Origin: Pipra filicauda
Taxonomy: Eukaryota > Chordata > Aves > Passeriformes > Pipridae
Assembly (NCBI RefSeq): GCF_003945595.2
Contig: NW_024104300.1
Location: 992,001 to 1,056,000 of the forward strand
Direction of reading: 5' to 3'
Length of the DNA: 64,000 bases
A program made the translations under genes and the position numbers. The number at the start of each line of letters is the position of its first letter. Within the stretch, counting starts at the first letter, position 1. Below are positions 34,330 to 46,740 of this stretch, in pieces. Below the pieces are notes generated by a model that was given only the letters and a program-made list of their open reading frames with translations, ran no database searches and was not told the origin of the DNA.

Positions 34330-36990
34330 AAGCTTCTCAACAACACCCCGAAGTCCTTCTCCTCAGGGCTGCTTTCAGTCCATTCTCCACCCTGCCTGTG
34401 TTTGTGCTTGGGATTGCCCCAACCCCGGCATAGGCTCTTGCACTTGGCCTTGTAGAACTTCATGTGGGTTGCATGCGCGCACCTCTTAAACCACTGTGTC
34501 ACCAATAAAGATGTTGAACAGTGCCCGTCCTGGTACTGATGCCTGAGGACATCGCTCCTCGCTGGTCTACAGGTGGACAATGAACCTTGAATGCTATTCT
34601 TTGAGTGCAACCATCCAGTCAATTCCTTGTCCATTGAGTGGTCCATCTGTCAAATCCATATCTCTCCAGTTTAGAGCCAAGTCATGTGGGACAGTGTTAA
34701 ATGCTCTGCACTAAGTGCAGATAGATGACATCAATCACTTTTCCCTCATCCAACACCATTGCAACCCTGTCATAGGCAGCCACCAAATTTGTTGGGTACA
34801 ATTTGCCCTTAGTGAAGCCGTTCTGGCTGCCACCAATCATCTCTGTATTTTCCATGTGCCTTAGCATAGTTCCCAGAGGCTCTGCTCCATGATCTTGCCA
34901 GGTACTGGGGTGAGACTGACCAGACTATGGTTCCCCGCGTCTTTCCAGTCTGTGGGAACTTCCATAGGGAACTGCCATGACTATTCAGATATGATGGATA
35001 CTGCCTTAGCCACTTCCTTGGCCAGTTCCCTCAGGACCCATGGATGTATCTCCTTATGTCCCCTGGACTTGTGCGCCTTCAGATTCCTTAGATGGTCTTG
35101 AACCTGATCTTCTCCTGCAGCAGGCAGTTCTTCATTCTCCCAATCCCATCTTTCATCTTTTGCAACTCAGGAAGTTTGGCTGGAGCCTTTGCTGTTCTGA
35201 GTCAACTTCCTTTTCAGTTGCTAAGCTTGAAAGTCTGTCCTGAGACTTATGCTCTGTGCACCTGCATCAAGAGAAGGATAGAGTCCCAGACACCTCACTA
35301 GAAGGGGCTCCAAGACCACCACAGACCCCCAGCTCCTCTGACTCTTTTCCTGTCAGTCTAAAAGGCTGACTGCACACATGCAAACAATGTAGCATGAATG
35401 GTGCAAAAAACCTATTTTACATGAGAGGCCAGGTAAACTATAAAAGGAAGTGGATTGGTCCTCGTTTCTCTCTCTGACTTGGACCATCCACAGCAGCAGG
35501 ACCGATGCAGGGCCCTCTCTTCCAATCACAACTGTCCTGTTGCAACAGTCAGAATGTTTGAGAGAAAACATGCTTTCATGTCTTATGCCTGGTCCTCCAC
35601 ACAGATGTCAGAGTGGCTGAAGTCCCTCAGGAGGACCAGGGTTTGTGAATGTGAGGCTGGTCCTGTCTGTCTAGAGAGCCTCATCAGCTTGATCTTCCTG
35701 GTCAGTTGGCCTGTAGCAGGCCTGTGCTTGCCCTCCCTTTAATCCTGACCCATAAGCCCTAAGTCAGCTCCTCCCCAGTCCCTCCCAAGGTAGAGCTCCG
35801 TGCACTCTAGCTGGTCATTGGCAGGCAGCTCAACACCTCCTCCTGGTCTCCCCTGCCTGTCCTTCCTAAAGAGACTATCCTTGCATTCCAGCGTGCTGCA
35901 GTCTTACGAGTTTCTACTGTGTTTCCACGGTGCCAATAAGATCATTGCTGTGCAGGCATGCACACATCTCTAGTTTATTCCCCATGCTGCATGTATTAGC
36001 ATGGAGGCATTTAAATTGGGCCCCCCATGAAGCTGACTTTCTCTCTGGAGTCCCTGGAATTCCCTTGTGCTATCCTTCAGGTGCTCTCCTGCTGACCTGC
36101 AGTCCCTCTCCAGGATCTGGGCATCTCTTGCTGGCTCTGGCATCTAACTGATGTAAGTGGGATGGCAAGTCATCTGACAGCTTATCACTGTTAAACTTGA
36201 TGATATCCCCCCCCATTATATCTATTTTAAAGCCATAACATAACAATAAGCCCCACTAGCCCCTGACCAAAGATTCTCTCCTTTTGAGAGAGGCGATGCC
36301 TTTGATCCCATCTGATGCCAGCAAAATCTGGTGCCATGTAGGCCATCCCATTATCAAACAAACAAAAATTTTGGAAGGGACACCAGCCACAGAACCATGT
36401 ATTAATAGACTGGGTCCATCTGTTTCTTTCAGTCACTACCTGCACGTGGAAGAATAGATTCCCTCACCAATCATCCCAAGACCTTGAAGTCTCTTTTCAT
36501 GGCCTTGTGATTACATGTTGTGAGTTTGTCACCACCCGTATGGAGGATCAGCAATGGGTAATAGTTTGAGCACTTTACTAGGCTAGAAAGTCCCTGACGT
36601 GTGCCCCAGGGAAGTAGCAGACATCCCTGAGGGGAGTCTCTTTCCAGCATATTGGACCTTCCGTTCCCTTTAGAAGGGAACCATCTGCCACTGTAATCCT
36701 TTAATCCTTCTTTTCTTCCATGTGGGACTGGTCTTGATACGAGGTGTAGGTCTTTCTGGCCTTGGTAACATCTGTGGTGGAGAGGCACCATCATCTTCAT
36801 CATCCATTGACTGACCTTCCACATCCAGAGCCCCATACCTATCAAGCAGAGGCACCTGGGAGGGTGAGGTGGGCAAGAAGGGGTCTTGTTGTCCCAAGCA
36901 AGGACTGGCCTTTATACATTAGGACTTCACCTTTCCTTCAGCCTGGAAGAGGGAGGTTACAGGACCCTCTGAAAAGGAATGGATAGATAG
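34330..36990 (-). mobile_element. Antisense CR1 LINE with ORF1 (esterase-like) and ORF2 endonuclease remnants
   Basis: On the - strand, from 36990 downwards: an ORF1-like part (about 36880-36230) that resembles the GDSL-esterase-type ORF1 of CR1, a CR1 5' ORF2 block near 36160-35580 containing endonuclease sequence (GGGACTTCAGCCACT), then early RT sequence, ending near 34330 inside the RT with GGTTGGGGCAATCCCAAGCA. The 3' end of the element is missing. Frames are broken throughout. The identity of the 5' part comes from remembered CR1 consensus blocks, so it is less certain than the RT part. Confidence 0.78.
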
Positions 36991-37904
36991 CAAGTCGTTT
37001 CTGTAGAATAATGACTACCTTTTTAGAGTTGTTTTCACAATGACTATTAGAATCTTCAAAGAAGCTAATTTGAGTTGGCTTTATAGTGTCCCTTACTGGG
37101 ACTTTGCTTTAAAAAAGTTAGGATTCCCTCATCGTTCAGTAGGCAGGTCGTTTTGAGAATATAATTCATGACATCAAAAAAGGCTACTGTCAGATGAAAG
37201 GGTGAGGGTGAGGTGGGGACGAAACAGTTTTTACCAAGACTGCTAACCAACTTTCTTGAGACAACATTCAGCTCACCTATGTAAATATTTCTGTTGCACA
37301 TTATAAATTAAGAGACGCTAAATTTGAAATACAATTTCATTGCAATTCATCAAGAGATGAAGTTGTACCTAAATTCTACACTGAGCCTTCAGCTAAGCTT
37401 ACTTCTTGAAGTAGAGTCAATATTTATCAGTAACTATTGTCAACTAATAACAGTTACTAAGTTTCTGGTAAGTAGTGGTAAAACACTGAGCCATTTTTTG
37501 CATAGTAAAAATTTTAGTTTTGTCAGAAAACAGCAAACAGAACAAGGTTTATAGGTAGAGTTTTCACAACATCTTTAATAATAAAAGAAAACCCACACTT
37601 AACTGGCTTAATAGCATATTACGATGTTCCTGTTTGTGCCCCTCTCCCTGTTGCCCCTTTTTCTGTCCGTCCTTAAAATTCTCTCTTCACAGTTATCATC
37701 TACTTCTTCTTTCAGAAGCAATCTTATCATTAACTCCGAGCACTTCAATAACTTGTATTTGAAATCTGCAGCTTGCATTTTGGACCAGAAAGGCATGTGT
37801 GCCTGCAGGTTGTTTATTTTTCTACTTTCTTGTTTTCCCCTACATTGGACCAAGTCACCTGACAAGATTGTCTGCAAAACTGCCTTGCCTGATTATCAAA
37901 CTAC
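36991..37904. other. Intergenic
   Basis: No gene or repeat recognised. Confidence 0.5.
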
Positions 37905-38368
37905 TGCTAGAAGAGCAACAAGGCTGGTGAAGGGACTGGAGCATAAGTCCTATGGGGAGAGGCTGAGGGAGCTGGGGTTGTTTAGCCTGGAGAAGAGGAG
38001 GCTCAGAGGTGACCTCATCACCGTCTATAACTACCTGAAGGGAAGTTCTAGCCAGGTGGGGGTTGGTCTCTTCTCTCGGGCACTCAGCAATCGGACAAGG
38101 GGGCACGGGCTTAAGCTCCGCCAGGGGAAATTTAAGTTGGATATCAGGAGAAAATTTTTTACAGAGAGAGTAATCAGGCATTGGAATGGGCTGCCCAGAG
38201 AGGTGGTGGATTCACCATCCCTGGAGATTTTTAAACGCAGATTGGACGTGGCACTGAGTGCCATGATCTAGTAAATGGACTGGATTTGGACCAAGGGTTG
38301 GACTCGATGATCTCGGAGGTCTTTTCCAACCCAATCAATTCTATGATTCTATGATTCTATGATTCTAA
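37905..38368 (+). mobile_element. Well-preserved CR1 3' end
   Basis: The ORF2 C-terminus is open from about 37905 to the TAG at 38269 ([40 protein letters not shown]). It ends with a clean (ATTCTATG)n tail at 38338-38367. This is the least diverged CR1 copy in the window. Confidence 0.95.
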
Positions 38369-40215
38369 AACCCAACAAGTAAATGAAATGGTGTAGGATT
38401 GTGTTTGGGCAGGGATTGTTCTGCTTTTTCTTCTAGTGTACATATTCACAGCTTCATTAACATCTGAGGGTAGTTTTATGTGGTTAGTATTGGGATAATT
38501 CACATCTTAATCTTTTAATTTGGGATGCACAGGATATAAGTGAACAGAAGTAATGCTTTGTTGTCTTTCAGAATAGCAGGTAACAGACTACTTAACTGAT
38601 TAAGTTCACAACAACCTTCTATGCAGTACCTTTAAGTAAAAGCAAAATGCAAATATATTAAAAGGTTAAGGGAAGGAAATATTCGTGGCATAGAAGGAGA
38701 GTGAGAAATACCCTGACCTAATTTGAAGAAGCATAAACTGCCTGTAAGTACAAACATACTAGTTTGTTTAGAAGACTTATAAACCCCAAGATGCTTACAT
38801 AGCATTCCCTAAAAAAGAATGGTCTTTAACGGTTGAGTACAATATTCTGTTGGTGACAGTCACTTTGTGAGCATTCTATAAATGCTGACAACTAGATCTT
38901 AAAATTAGAGGCTTGCCTTCTCAGAACTCACACTTGAAAATGTTGCCCATTTTAAAAAAAATTATTTAAAGGTTTGATTGTATCTGTGCATGGCAGGATG
39001 TAGCTGCTTTTCTATTGTTGTAGAGTGTCCTGATCTGTTTTTATCGTGTCTGAAAAAAGTGTGCATAAATCTATAGTTAATAGTGGGTACATTAGGTAAG
39101 CTCTTCGTTTGTAAAATGGTGTATTGGCTGAAGATGAAGACCTCATTAAAAGGAGAGGTGCCGCAAGAGGGTGCCGTTTCTGTGATTTTCATTGCTGCTA
39201 AACTTGTACAGTTCTGACAAGTCACTTGGTCTGAAGGGGTCTGAAATTTGAGGGTGCTAAGAAGCAGACACACATGCCTGTCTCTTGTACTTAACTTTGT
39301 GTCTTAAACTTGCACACTGGCTCTCATAACAAACAGACTGTGATTTGAGAGCAAGCTGTAGTTACAACAGCAGACTAAAACTGGTAACTGTCTGGTATTC
39401 TCTCTCTCCCTTCAGGTCACAAACAAACAGGAGAAGACCACTTCTGGGTGTGTGCATTAATGCCTACAATCCCAATTCTGTGCCTAAAAATGGCCACTTT
39501 CAGGAGGATAATGCCCATTTATTGCACTGTGATTTAAGCACAGTAGTTTGTCTAGTAAACCACAAAGCCCTTATTATTTTTAGACACAGTGAGAATGAAG
39601 ACAAACATTTTTCAACTAATTATCCATGTAAAAATGACACTAAAGACGCTTTGAAACACGAGTTTGCTTCTAGAGGAGTTCATCCATCCCCCTAGGAATA
39701 AAAAAAATTGCATGACACACTAAAAGTAATCCACATCTGACAGCACATGGGGATGTCTCCATTCAGACAAAACTCAAATCTTTCTCACAGAAACTATCTG
39801 AACATTTCATTTAGTTAAGCTAAAAAGGCACCTCTTGTGTAACATGACATAAAGTACTTTTTAAAAAATATTTCAGCAATAAAAATGGATTTTAACCTTA
39901 AATTCTGTGAGCTAGGCGACTGGATATTTGGAATTTTCTGATCACAAAAAAGGTGTGAAAAATATATGTTAGGAATAGTGTGATCTACAGCTTTAAAGCA
40001 GATGTATGGACATGGGCTGAGGTGGAAGACTAAAGCCCACCAGAAAAGGGAAGTGAAGGAGAAGGTCCAACTGTGAAGGAGAAAGTTTTCTAAAAAAAAA
40101 AATCTATCAATCTTGCATTCAGTACCTTAGCTCACTGGTTGATTCACACTCAAATTCAGTGTACACTTTGTACATTAAAGATGCAAGTTCAGAGCCAGCA
40201 TGATGCCACTTATAC
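38369..40215. other. Intergenic downstream of IDNK
   Basis: No gene recognised; short open frames only. Confidence 0.5.
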
Positions 40216-40221
40216 TTTATT
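40216..40221 (-). promoter_or_regulatory. IDNK: Candidate poly(A) signal of IDNK
   Basis: TTTATT on the + strand is AATAAA for IDNK, about 680 bases past its stop. ATTAAA variants at 40838-40833 and 40826-40821 could give a much shorter 3' UTR; sequence alone does not decide. Confidence 0.4.
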
Positions 40222-40903
40222 TCCAAAGCTGTCCATACAATTGTATTTTGTATATTGTGTCACCACCGCTGCCTTTTTTTGTCTCACATTTTTTAGCTTT
40301 GTGTTCAGTGCATACAGTAAGAGTTCATGAAAGTTCTCATGACGTCATCAGTGCTCTGGTGAGGTCGGCAATGTCACAAATGCAGAGACTGCAACTTGTT
40401 GAAAATCTGGCAGTGAGACAGTGGTAGTGTAGGAACATCATGCATGTTCCTGTCTCTTCCAGAAAAATATATTGTTTCTGGCAAAGCTGTAAATTACTTA
40501 ATCTCGTAATAGCAGATGTGCCCATCTCCATGTCTGACAGAATAAACATTAAAATTAAGAAAATAAATTATTCTTTGTGACCTTGGCAGGATTTTCCTGG
40601 CTCTTGCTAAAATGGGAGTGTTGACTTCCATTTTAGGGTTCTTACTAAAATGGGAGTTTTGGCTTCATACAGTGAAGGGTTGAAAGTAAAAAGTTGAAAG
40701 TTCTTGAAAATTATACCTTTTATGTCTTTTACAGAGTCAGGATGAAAAAAACCCAAGAGTAGTAAACCAGCTCTTAATATTGCAATCCATTTAAGTATAA
40801 TGAATAATAAATTGGTTTGATTTAATAATTAATTTAATAATTAAAATCCTCTTCCATAACCTTGATATCCTCAAGGGAATTTCTATATGTGTCATTCAGA
40901 AAA

Positions 40904-41255
40904 TTATTCCACCGATGCCTCACCCTGAAGAATAGCGCTCTCAATCTCTAGCACTATTTCAGGGAGAGGTTTTTCTAGACTGACAGTAATGAAGTTCTCG
41001 GGTGCACTAGGAGGCTCTAGAGTATCAAACTGAGACTTGAGAAGTTCAGGTGGCATAAAATGACCTCTCCGCTTCTCCAGGCGGCCAGCAATGATGTCTA
41101 TAGGCCCATCCAAATGAACAAAGAGGATCTTTAGTGATGGTTTTTCTTCTGGTTGCTCTGTCTCAATTGCAGATGCTCCATTAACTAATATATGCCTATA
41201 CATCTTCTTCAGTGCAGAACAGGCCAGAATTGCATCTTGTCTAGATGAGTCTTCT
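40904..41255 (-). CDS. IDNK: IDNK last coding exon
   Basis: Completes Arg68 and encodes residues 69-184 plus [54 protein letters not shown]. Acceptor TTTGATAG on the - strand. Confidence 0.97.
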
Positions 41256-44200
41256 CTATCAAAAAGAAAAAAAGCAAAAATCTTTAAATATTCACATGTA
41301 GTTTAACAAAATGGCTTGTTAGTTCTGCTGAACAAGATAAACAAGCCCTGGCTCCTCAAAGAGGACAGCCATGGCAGTAATGGCATATTGACAGTGGTAT
41401 TTGAGTAATTCTGACAGGATTTTGAAACCAAATTTCCAATCCAGGTAAAGATGTGATTTGAAAATGAAGTCAGGCCAGCCAGCCTCCTGGTAAAATCTCA
41501 GTTTTAGGGACCTTGTTTATTAGCCACCATTCTTCCCCAAATTAAATTAAATTCTAGCATAAGGAAGTGTCAGGATCATTTCTTAATTGCTAAGAACAGG
41601 AATTGACTATCCATACAAATCCCTAACTGTTATCTATAAATTACTATACTAACCTGTCTAGAGGTAACTGGCTGATGAACAGTACAGAGCACTGTTCTTA
41701 AAAACACATGCAGGTTTATTTTCAACACCTGTTTTCACCATCTCAGATTTAACTGTAATATTTTATGTTTCCTGTAACCATCCTCATTGGCAGCACTACA
41801 TATAAGCCCATTTCAGGTTAAACAAGAGATTGGGTGCAGGTCAGTGGATGCTTTGCACATGTATTTTTTACTGGCAAGGTTTCTTAAAATAAAGCAATTA
41901 ACTATGGGTATGTCTGTTCCACTGAAAAGCAAATCCAGAATTAGTTGTCTCTATGCAGAGTGAGTAAAATGCCTGCCTAAGAAAATACATTCTGTAATCA
42001 ACATTAGGTATAAACCTATTTAAAAATCGTTCTATGGTCAGCACATTTAGGTTCAAAGGGAAGTAAGAACTTTTAATACCTACCATTATCACCTAGGTAA
42101 GCCAATGCCAGCCTCATCTAGTTACTAGTAGTAATAATTAAACACTGGTATTAGGCTCTTTTAAAGTACACTTGATTTTGCAAAGTTTCCATAGCTGAGC
42201 AGTGGCATTGGGCTAGCACATAACATAAAGCAGTGAATCCAGCAAATCGATCCAGACAAATTTCTCAGTGAATTAACCTGTGCTCCAGTGAGGTATGCTC
42301 ACCTAATGTGCACAAGCAACAGCCACTGTGTAAAGCCCAGCTAAACAGTCCCTGCTCTCCCAGCCTTTCATCATTTGGGAGATGCTCCAGTCCCTTCATC
42401 ATTGTTGGATGCTCTCCAGTATGTCCATGCCTCTCTCACAATGAGGAGCGCAGAACCAACACACACGAGGCCAAGTGTGGCCTCACCAGTGAAAAGGGGA
42501 GGAGAAGGATCACCTCCCTTGACCTAGTAACAATACTTTGTCTAATATACCCCTGGATATCGTTGCCTGCCTTGCCAGAAGAGCACATTGTTGGCATATG
42601 TTCAACTTGGGTGTCCACCACAGCTCCCTCAGGCCCTTTTCTGCTGCTTTACATCTGAGTGCCCCTCAGTGTCTGTACCAGTGCCTGAGCTTGTTCCTCC
42701 CCAGAGGCAGGACTTGCACTACTTAAAATGCATGAGGTTCCTGCCAGCCCATTTCTACAGCCTTTCAAGGTCTCTCTGCATCAGTTAGTCCTCCCATTTT
42801 GGTGTCATCTGCAAATTTGCAGAGTATACTCCAGGAAACTCAAGCAGCGTCAAAAAAGCTCAATACTATATCTTACTCAAAATAGCTGTATTTTATCCTA
42901 CTGTTATTATTGGTGTATTTTGTGAATATGTTCTTTATAAGCTAATGTCAGGCTTATTAACGAACTGGATCCTTGAAATTATTTTTACCCAGATAGTAGA
43001 AAAACAACTATCATTGGCAACAATTTCCCATACTATTACTCGGGGATTAGCTCACGCTCAGCAATTCTTATGACAGCTTAGATTAGTCAAAATAGAATGA
43101 CTTTACTACCTACAGAATGTCTTTACACTACTACATACATTTCTGCTTTGGAATGCAATGAGGAAAAACACTTCTGGTACTTTTTCTGTCTTTAGCTAAA
43201 ACTTTTTAAAGCTAGATATTCTCTTACCTCCTTAGTATACTGTGCAATGTACAAAGCCAAGGAATCCTGTCCTAGAAAGAAAACAAGTTAGTTAAAAATT
43301 CTTTATGAAATTAATTTGAAATGATTGCTTCTAACATCTCGAACATTTAACTACAGATGAAAATTACCATTAAATTGTACAGCAAGTTCAGTTTTGAATC
43401 TCTTTCTTCCTATGTAGATTTGCTAGCACCGCCTCAAGGCTAATAAGAAGTGCTAGGCATATTATCAATAAGATGCTTTTAGTGGAATAGAACTTTTTAT
43501 ATTACAGGTATCTACAAGTATATGATGGAAGTTAATATGTATTCAAGCATAGCATGCACCTTGCAAACCCCTAAAGGACGGTCGACTTCTCTCTTGCTTC
43601 TATTATACAATTCAAATGTACAGCTTAAATTGTTATTTCTTTTCCCTTACATAGTGTCATACACCTCCCCCTCCCAATTTTGGACCAAAGTTGAGGTTTT
43701 CAGGAACAGACAGATCTAAATCTAATTATCTTCAATAACTTAGTTCTATTTATTTTGGTAGCAATCACAAATAAATGTAATCATAGCCACAATTTTTCAA
43801 CACTTTTGCTCAGTAGTTAGGCAATTACAACATGAGTGATTGATTAGCTGTTTCTTTAATCTGAAATTTTAAGCTTCCACAAACTTTTGTCATGCCTAAT
43901 GAGCACAAAACAACTGCTCCCATGTAAATCTTTCAGTGCTGTTACTGCTGGGTGAGCACAACAAATGATAACATGGACAAATAAATGCAACAATATTTTG
44001 TTGCTGACATTACAGAGTAACTTACCCCTGGCATTTAAGAAGACCCTCACAATTTTACACCTCTGGTTTTTCAGAAGAGATGCTTCGCTCTTGCTGAGCA
44101 GCACGCACCAATGATTTACTCATTCAAGTGTGCAATGCTGCTTCAGACAACATACAGGCTTCCAAACACCAGTGAAAGAATGAAGCTTTTAAAAAGAATC

Positions 44201-45624
44201 TAGAGAATTTTTTTCAGATAAATCCAGCCAGTTTTTAACCCAGACATGGGAAGCCAGTTTCTCCAGGAGAATGCTTTGGGAAATGGTATCAGAGGCTTTA
44301 CTAAAATCCAGGTAGACAATATCCACAACCTTTCCCTCATCTACTAGGTGGGTCATAGAAGGAAATCAGGTTGCTTAAGCAGGACCTGCCTTTCCTAAAC
44401 CCATGCAGGCTGCAGCTGAACGCCTGATTGTCCTGCACATGCCTTGTGATTGCACTCAAGATAATCTGTTCCACAACCTTACCCAACACTGAGGCCAGGC
44501 TTACAGGCCTACAATTCCCTGGATCCTCCTTCTGGTCCTTCTTTTAGCTGGGCATCACATTAGCTAACCTTCAGTCATCTGGGGCCTCCCCAGTCAACCA
44601 CCAGTCGTGATAAATGGTGGAAAGTGACTTGAAAGAAGGGTAACACATTTATGGAGTTGTCTTGTGTAGGGCCAGGAACTCTATGATTCTTGTGGTCCCT
44701 TCCAACTCAGGATATTCTAAGATTCTATGATTCTAATCCAAAAATGCAACTCTGTGCATGGATGTAGAGGGAGAGATGTCAGACAAATTCTGAAACAGCA
44801 GCATACCCCTTGTGATCTGCCAAGCATGCTTTGATAAACTACTTGTTTAGCCAGAATCCTCTGTAACACAAGAAGCCTCCCCCGCCTTACCAAATGCAGA
44901 CCTGTGCTTGTCAGACCAGTCTACATAGTAAAAGCATCATCTACTTTAACAGGACGTGCACGAGGTTACAGAGATAAAGTCCAGGTGACAGTTCTTACAG
45001 GGTTTATATAAGGTACCTCATCGTTTAGTGGTGTTCCTCCTGCCATTTTCTTTTTATTCTCTAGAGGATGATAATTGTCTGCATCATAGAATTTCCATCC
45101 CAGCTAAGAAAAAAATACATACGTTATGGGTCTTTCAGCCATATCAAGGAAGATAATGAGGATCACTGAATTCACAAAGACGACACCTAAGAAATTACAG
45201 TCTTCTTACATCACAGTGTGAATCATCGGTTATGCCATGATGATTAGCAAAACAATACTAAGTCGGCTTGGCAGCAGCAACAGCTGTTGCATCACGGCAC
45301 TGAACTGAAGTCGGTGTAGGCGGCACCGCACTAGCGGCCGCAGGGCGGTGTCCGCCCGCCCCGCCCCCGTGGAGGGCGGCCCACACGCGGTGCGGGATGG
45401 TCCTACCTTCGCTGCCAGGCGGGACCCCACCGTGGTCCTGCGGGGAAGCACAAAGGGGGAGTTACGCACCGCCGGCGTGAGCTGCGCACCCCCCGCATCC
45501 GCACCCACACGGCCGGGCTCCAGCAGCGCCGAGCCCCGGCCGGGGCATCCGTATCTCTGCCCCGCCGCCTGCCTGATACCTACTTTCCCGAGCCGCTCAC
45601 GCCTATCACCACCACCAGCACCAT
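40904..45624 (-). CDS. IDNK: Gluconokinase (IDNK), 5 coding exons
   Basis: ATP-dependent phosphorylation of D-gluconate to 6-phosphogluconate, feeding the oxidative pentose phosphate pathway; cytosolic. Joined exons (45624-45584, 45437-45407, 45103-45017, 43271-43228, 41255-40904 on the - strand) give 555 bases, 184 residues; human is 187. All introns are GT-AG and in phase. Motifs: Walker A GVSGSGKT at residues 8-15, FYDADNYHP at 29-37 (substrate and metal region), DRIPWL at 54-59, ACSALKK at 79-85, and GHFMPPELL from 132, the lid and substrate segment of the shikimate/gluconate kinase family. The start has a strong Kozak context (gccgccATGG); the leader before the P-loop is shorter than in human. 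Transcribed convergently with UBQLN1. Confidence 0.97.
41256..43227. other. IDNK intron 4
   Basis: 2.0 kb with one CR1 copy (42325-42840); otherwise no feature recognised. Confidence 0.5.
42325..42840 (-). mobile_element. CR1 LINE fragment in IDNK intron 4
   Basis: CR1 antisense on the + strand, so in the same orientation as IDNK. Diverged blocks include GGCCTCACCAGTGAAAAGGG and TCATCTGCAAATTTGCAGAG. Neither end is complete. Confidence 0.75.
43228..43271 (-). CDS. IDNK: IDNK coding exon 4
   Basis: 44 bases, residues 54-67 ([14 protein letters not shown]) plus two bases of Arg68. Acceptor TTTCTAG, donor AG|gtaaga on the - strand. Too short to appear as an open frame but matches the family at the expected place. 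Confidence 0.94.
44215..44630 (-). mobile_element. CR1 LINE internal fragment in IDNK intron 3
   Basis: Reversed CR1 RT-region sequence: GAGGCTTTACTAAAATCCAG, TTGTGATTGCACTCAAGATA, GGCCTACAATTCCCTGGATC. It has no tail and is cut by the next piece. Confidence 0.75.
44635..44737 (+). mobile_element. Short CR1 3' tail
   Basis: GGTCCCTTCCAACTCAGGAT followed by ATTCTATGATTCTA; only about 100 bases in sense orientation, next to the antisense piece. Confidence 0.8.
45017..45103 (-). CDS. IDNK: IDNK coding exon 3
   Basis: Residues 25-53, 29 whole codons: [20 protein letters not shown] and AGGTPLNDE. Acceptor TTCTTAG, donor GAG|gtacct on the - strand. Confidence 0.96.
45407..45437 (-). CDS. IDNK: IDNK coding exon 2
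   Basis: 31-base micro-exon: completes Lys14 of the P-loop, then [10 protein letters not shown] (15-24). Acceptor CCCGCAG, donor AAG|gtagga on the - strand. Phase and the GKTTVG motif both require it. Confidence 0.93.
45584..45624 (-). CDS. IDNK: IDNK coding exon 1
   Basis: 41 bases from ATG (Kozak gccgccATGG): [13 protein letters not shown] plus two bases of Lys14. Donor AA|gtaggt. The Walker A lysine codon is split by intron 1. Confidence 0.94.
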
Positions 45625-46204
45625 GGCGGCCCGGGCCCGCTCTGCCGCTGCTCCTCCGCTCTCCCGTGCCGCAGCCCCGGCCTGCCCTCGTTCCCGGCCC
45701 TGGCGGCAGGAGGCGGGTGCAGGCCCGCCCGCGGCTCCAGGCAGAGGGCGGCCCCGGGGCGGCTGTGGGGGAAGCGGCCAAAGTACCTCTTCCTGCCCTG
45801 GCACGGGCGCCCCGTGTGGCTACCCGGGACCATAATCCTTCTCCTCTTCCTGGGAACACAGGAGGCGCGTGTCATGTGCCCCCGCTCTTATTCTCTGCAG
45901 TCGAACCTTGTAGTGAAGTTACCGGATCATCTCCCGGACCCTCTTTGTTTAAGGCTTCTCTCTCTGGTCGGGCGTTTCTTTCCCAGCGGTCGCCATCATG
46001 GTATTCACCGTTTGCAGCCCCAGCAACACACGCGAATTTAATAGAAACAGTAATTTCTGCCGTCTTTGTTAAAGCGTGCTTGTTGGTTGCTGTTTTACCT
46101 TTTGCTCATAAAGGTCTGCAGTTAAACTTTAATTAAGGCATCGGCCATGCCGTGGCTAACTCTGTTTTAGTATTGCTTTAAGAATTGCTCCAGTCATACT
46201 TTTA

Positions 46205-46740
46205 AATCACAGAATCACAGGATGGTAAGGCTGGAAGTGACCACCGGTGGCGTCATTACTCCAGCCCCACGGCTCAAGCACATTAGGATTCTGTCCAGCC
46301 GGCTTTTGAATATCGCCAGTGAGGGAGACTGCACGGCTTCTCAGGGCAGCACCTGTGCCTGGTCACCTTCACAGTAAGGAAGTTCTTCCTCATGTTCAGT
46401 TTGAACTTCCTGTGTTTTAGTTTCTGCGCATTGCCTTTCATCCTATTGCTTGGCACCACCGAGCAGAGCCTGGCTCTGTCCTCTTGACACCTTCCCTTCA
46501 GTTACTTGTGTACATTGATTAGGTTCCCCTCTCAGTTGTCTCTTCTCCAGGCTAAACAGGCCCAGTTTCCTCAGCCTTTCCTCATAAGACAGTTGCTCCA
46601 GTCCCTTAATCACCTTTGCAGCCCTCTATTGGGCTCTGTCCAGGAGCTCCATGCTGCTCTTGTACTGAGGAGCACAGAACTGTACACAACACTCCAGGTG
46701 AGGCCTCATCAGGGCTGAGGAGAGGGGCAGGATTGTGGAA
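46205..46740 (-). mobile_element. CR1 LINE fragment upstream of IDNK
   Basis: Reversed tail AATCACAGAATCACAGGATG, then reversed ORF2 end (GTTCTTCCTCATGTTCAGTT, AGGCTAAACAGGCCCAGTTT). About 0.4 kb upstream of the IDNK CpG island. Confidence 0.9.

Larger units (their letters stand above)
43272..45016. other. IDNK intron 3
   Basis: Contains two CR1 pieces at 44215-44737 in opposite orientation; otherwise nothing recognised. Confidence 0.5.
45300..45830 (-). promoter_or_regulatory. IDNK: CpG-island promoter of IDNK
   Basis: CpG-dense block covering exons 1 and 2 and the upstream region; no TATA box. Long open frames on both strands here (for example 45230-45859) follow from the GC content. Confidence 0.7.

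Noticed and set aside
45230..46136. Long open frames of 209 and 262 codons over the IDNK promoter
   Set aside because: They overlap true IDNK exons in other frames and have no domain; CpG-island artefacts.
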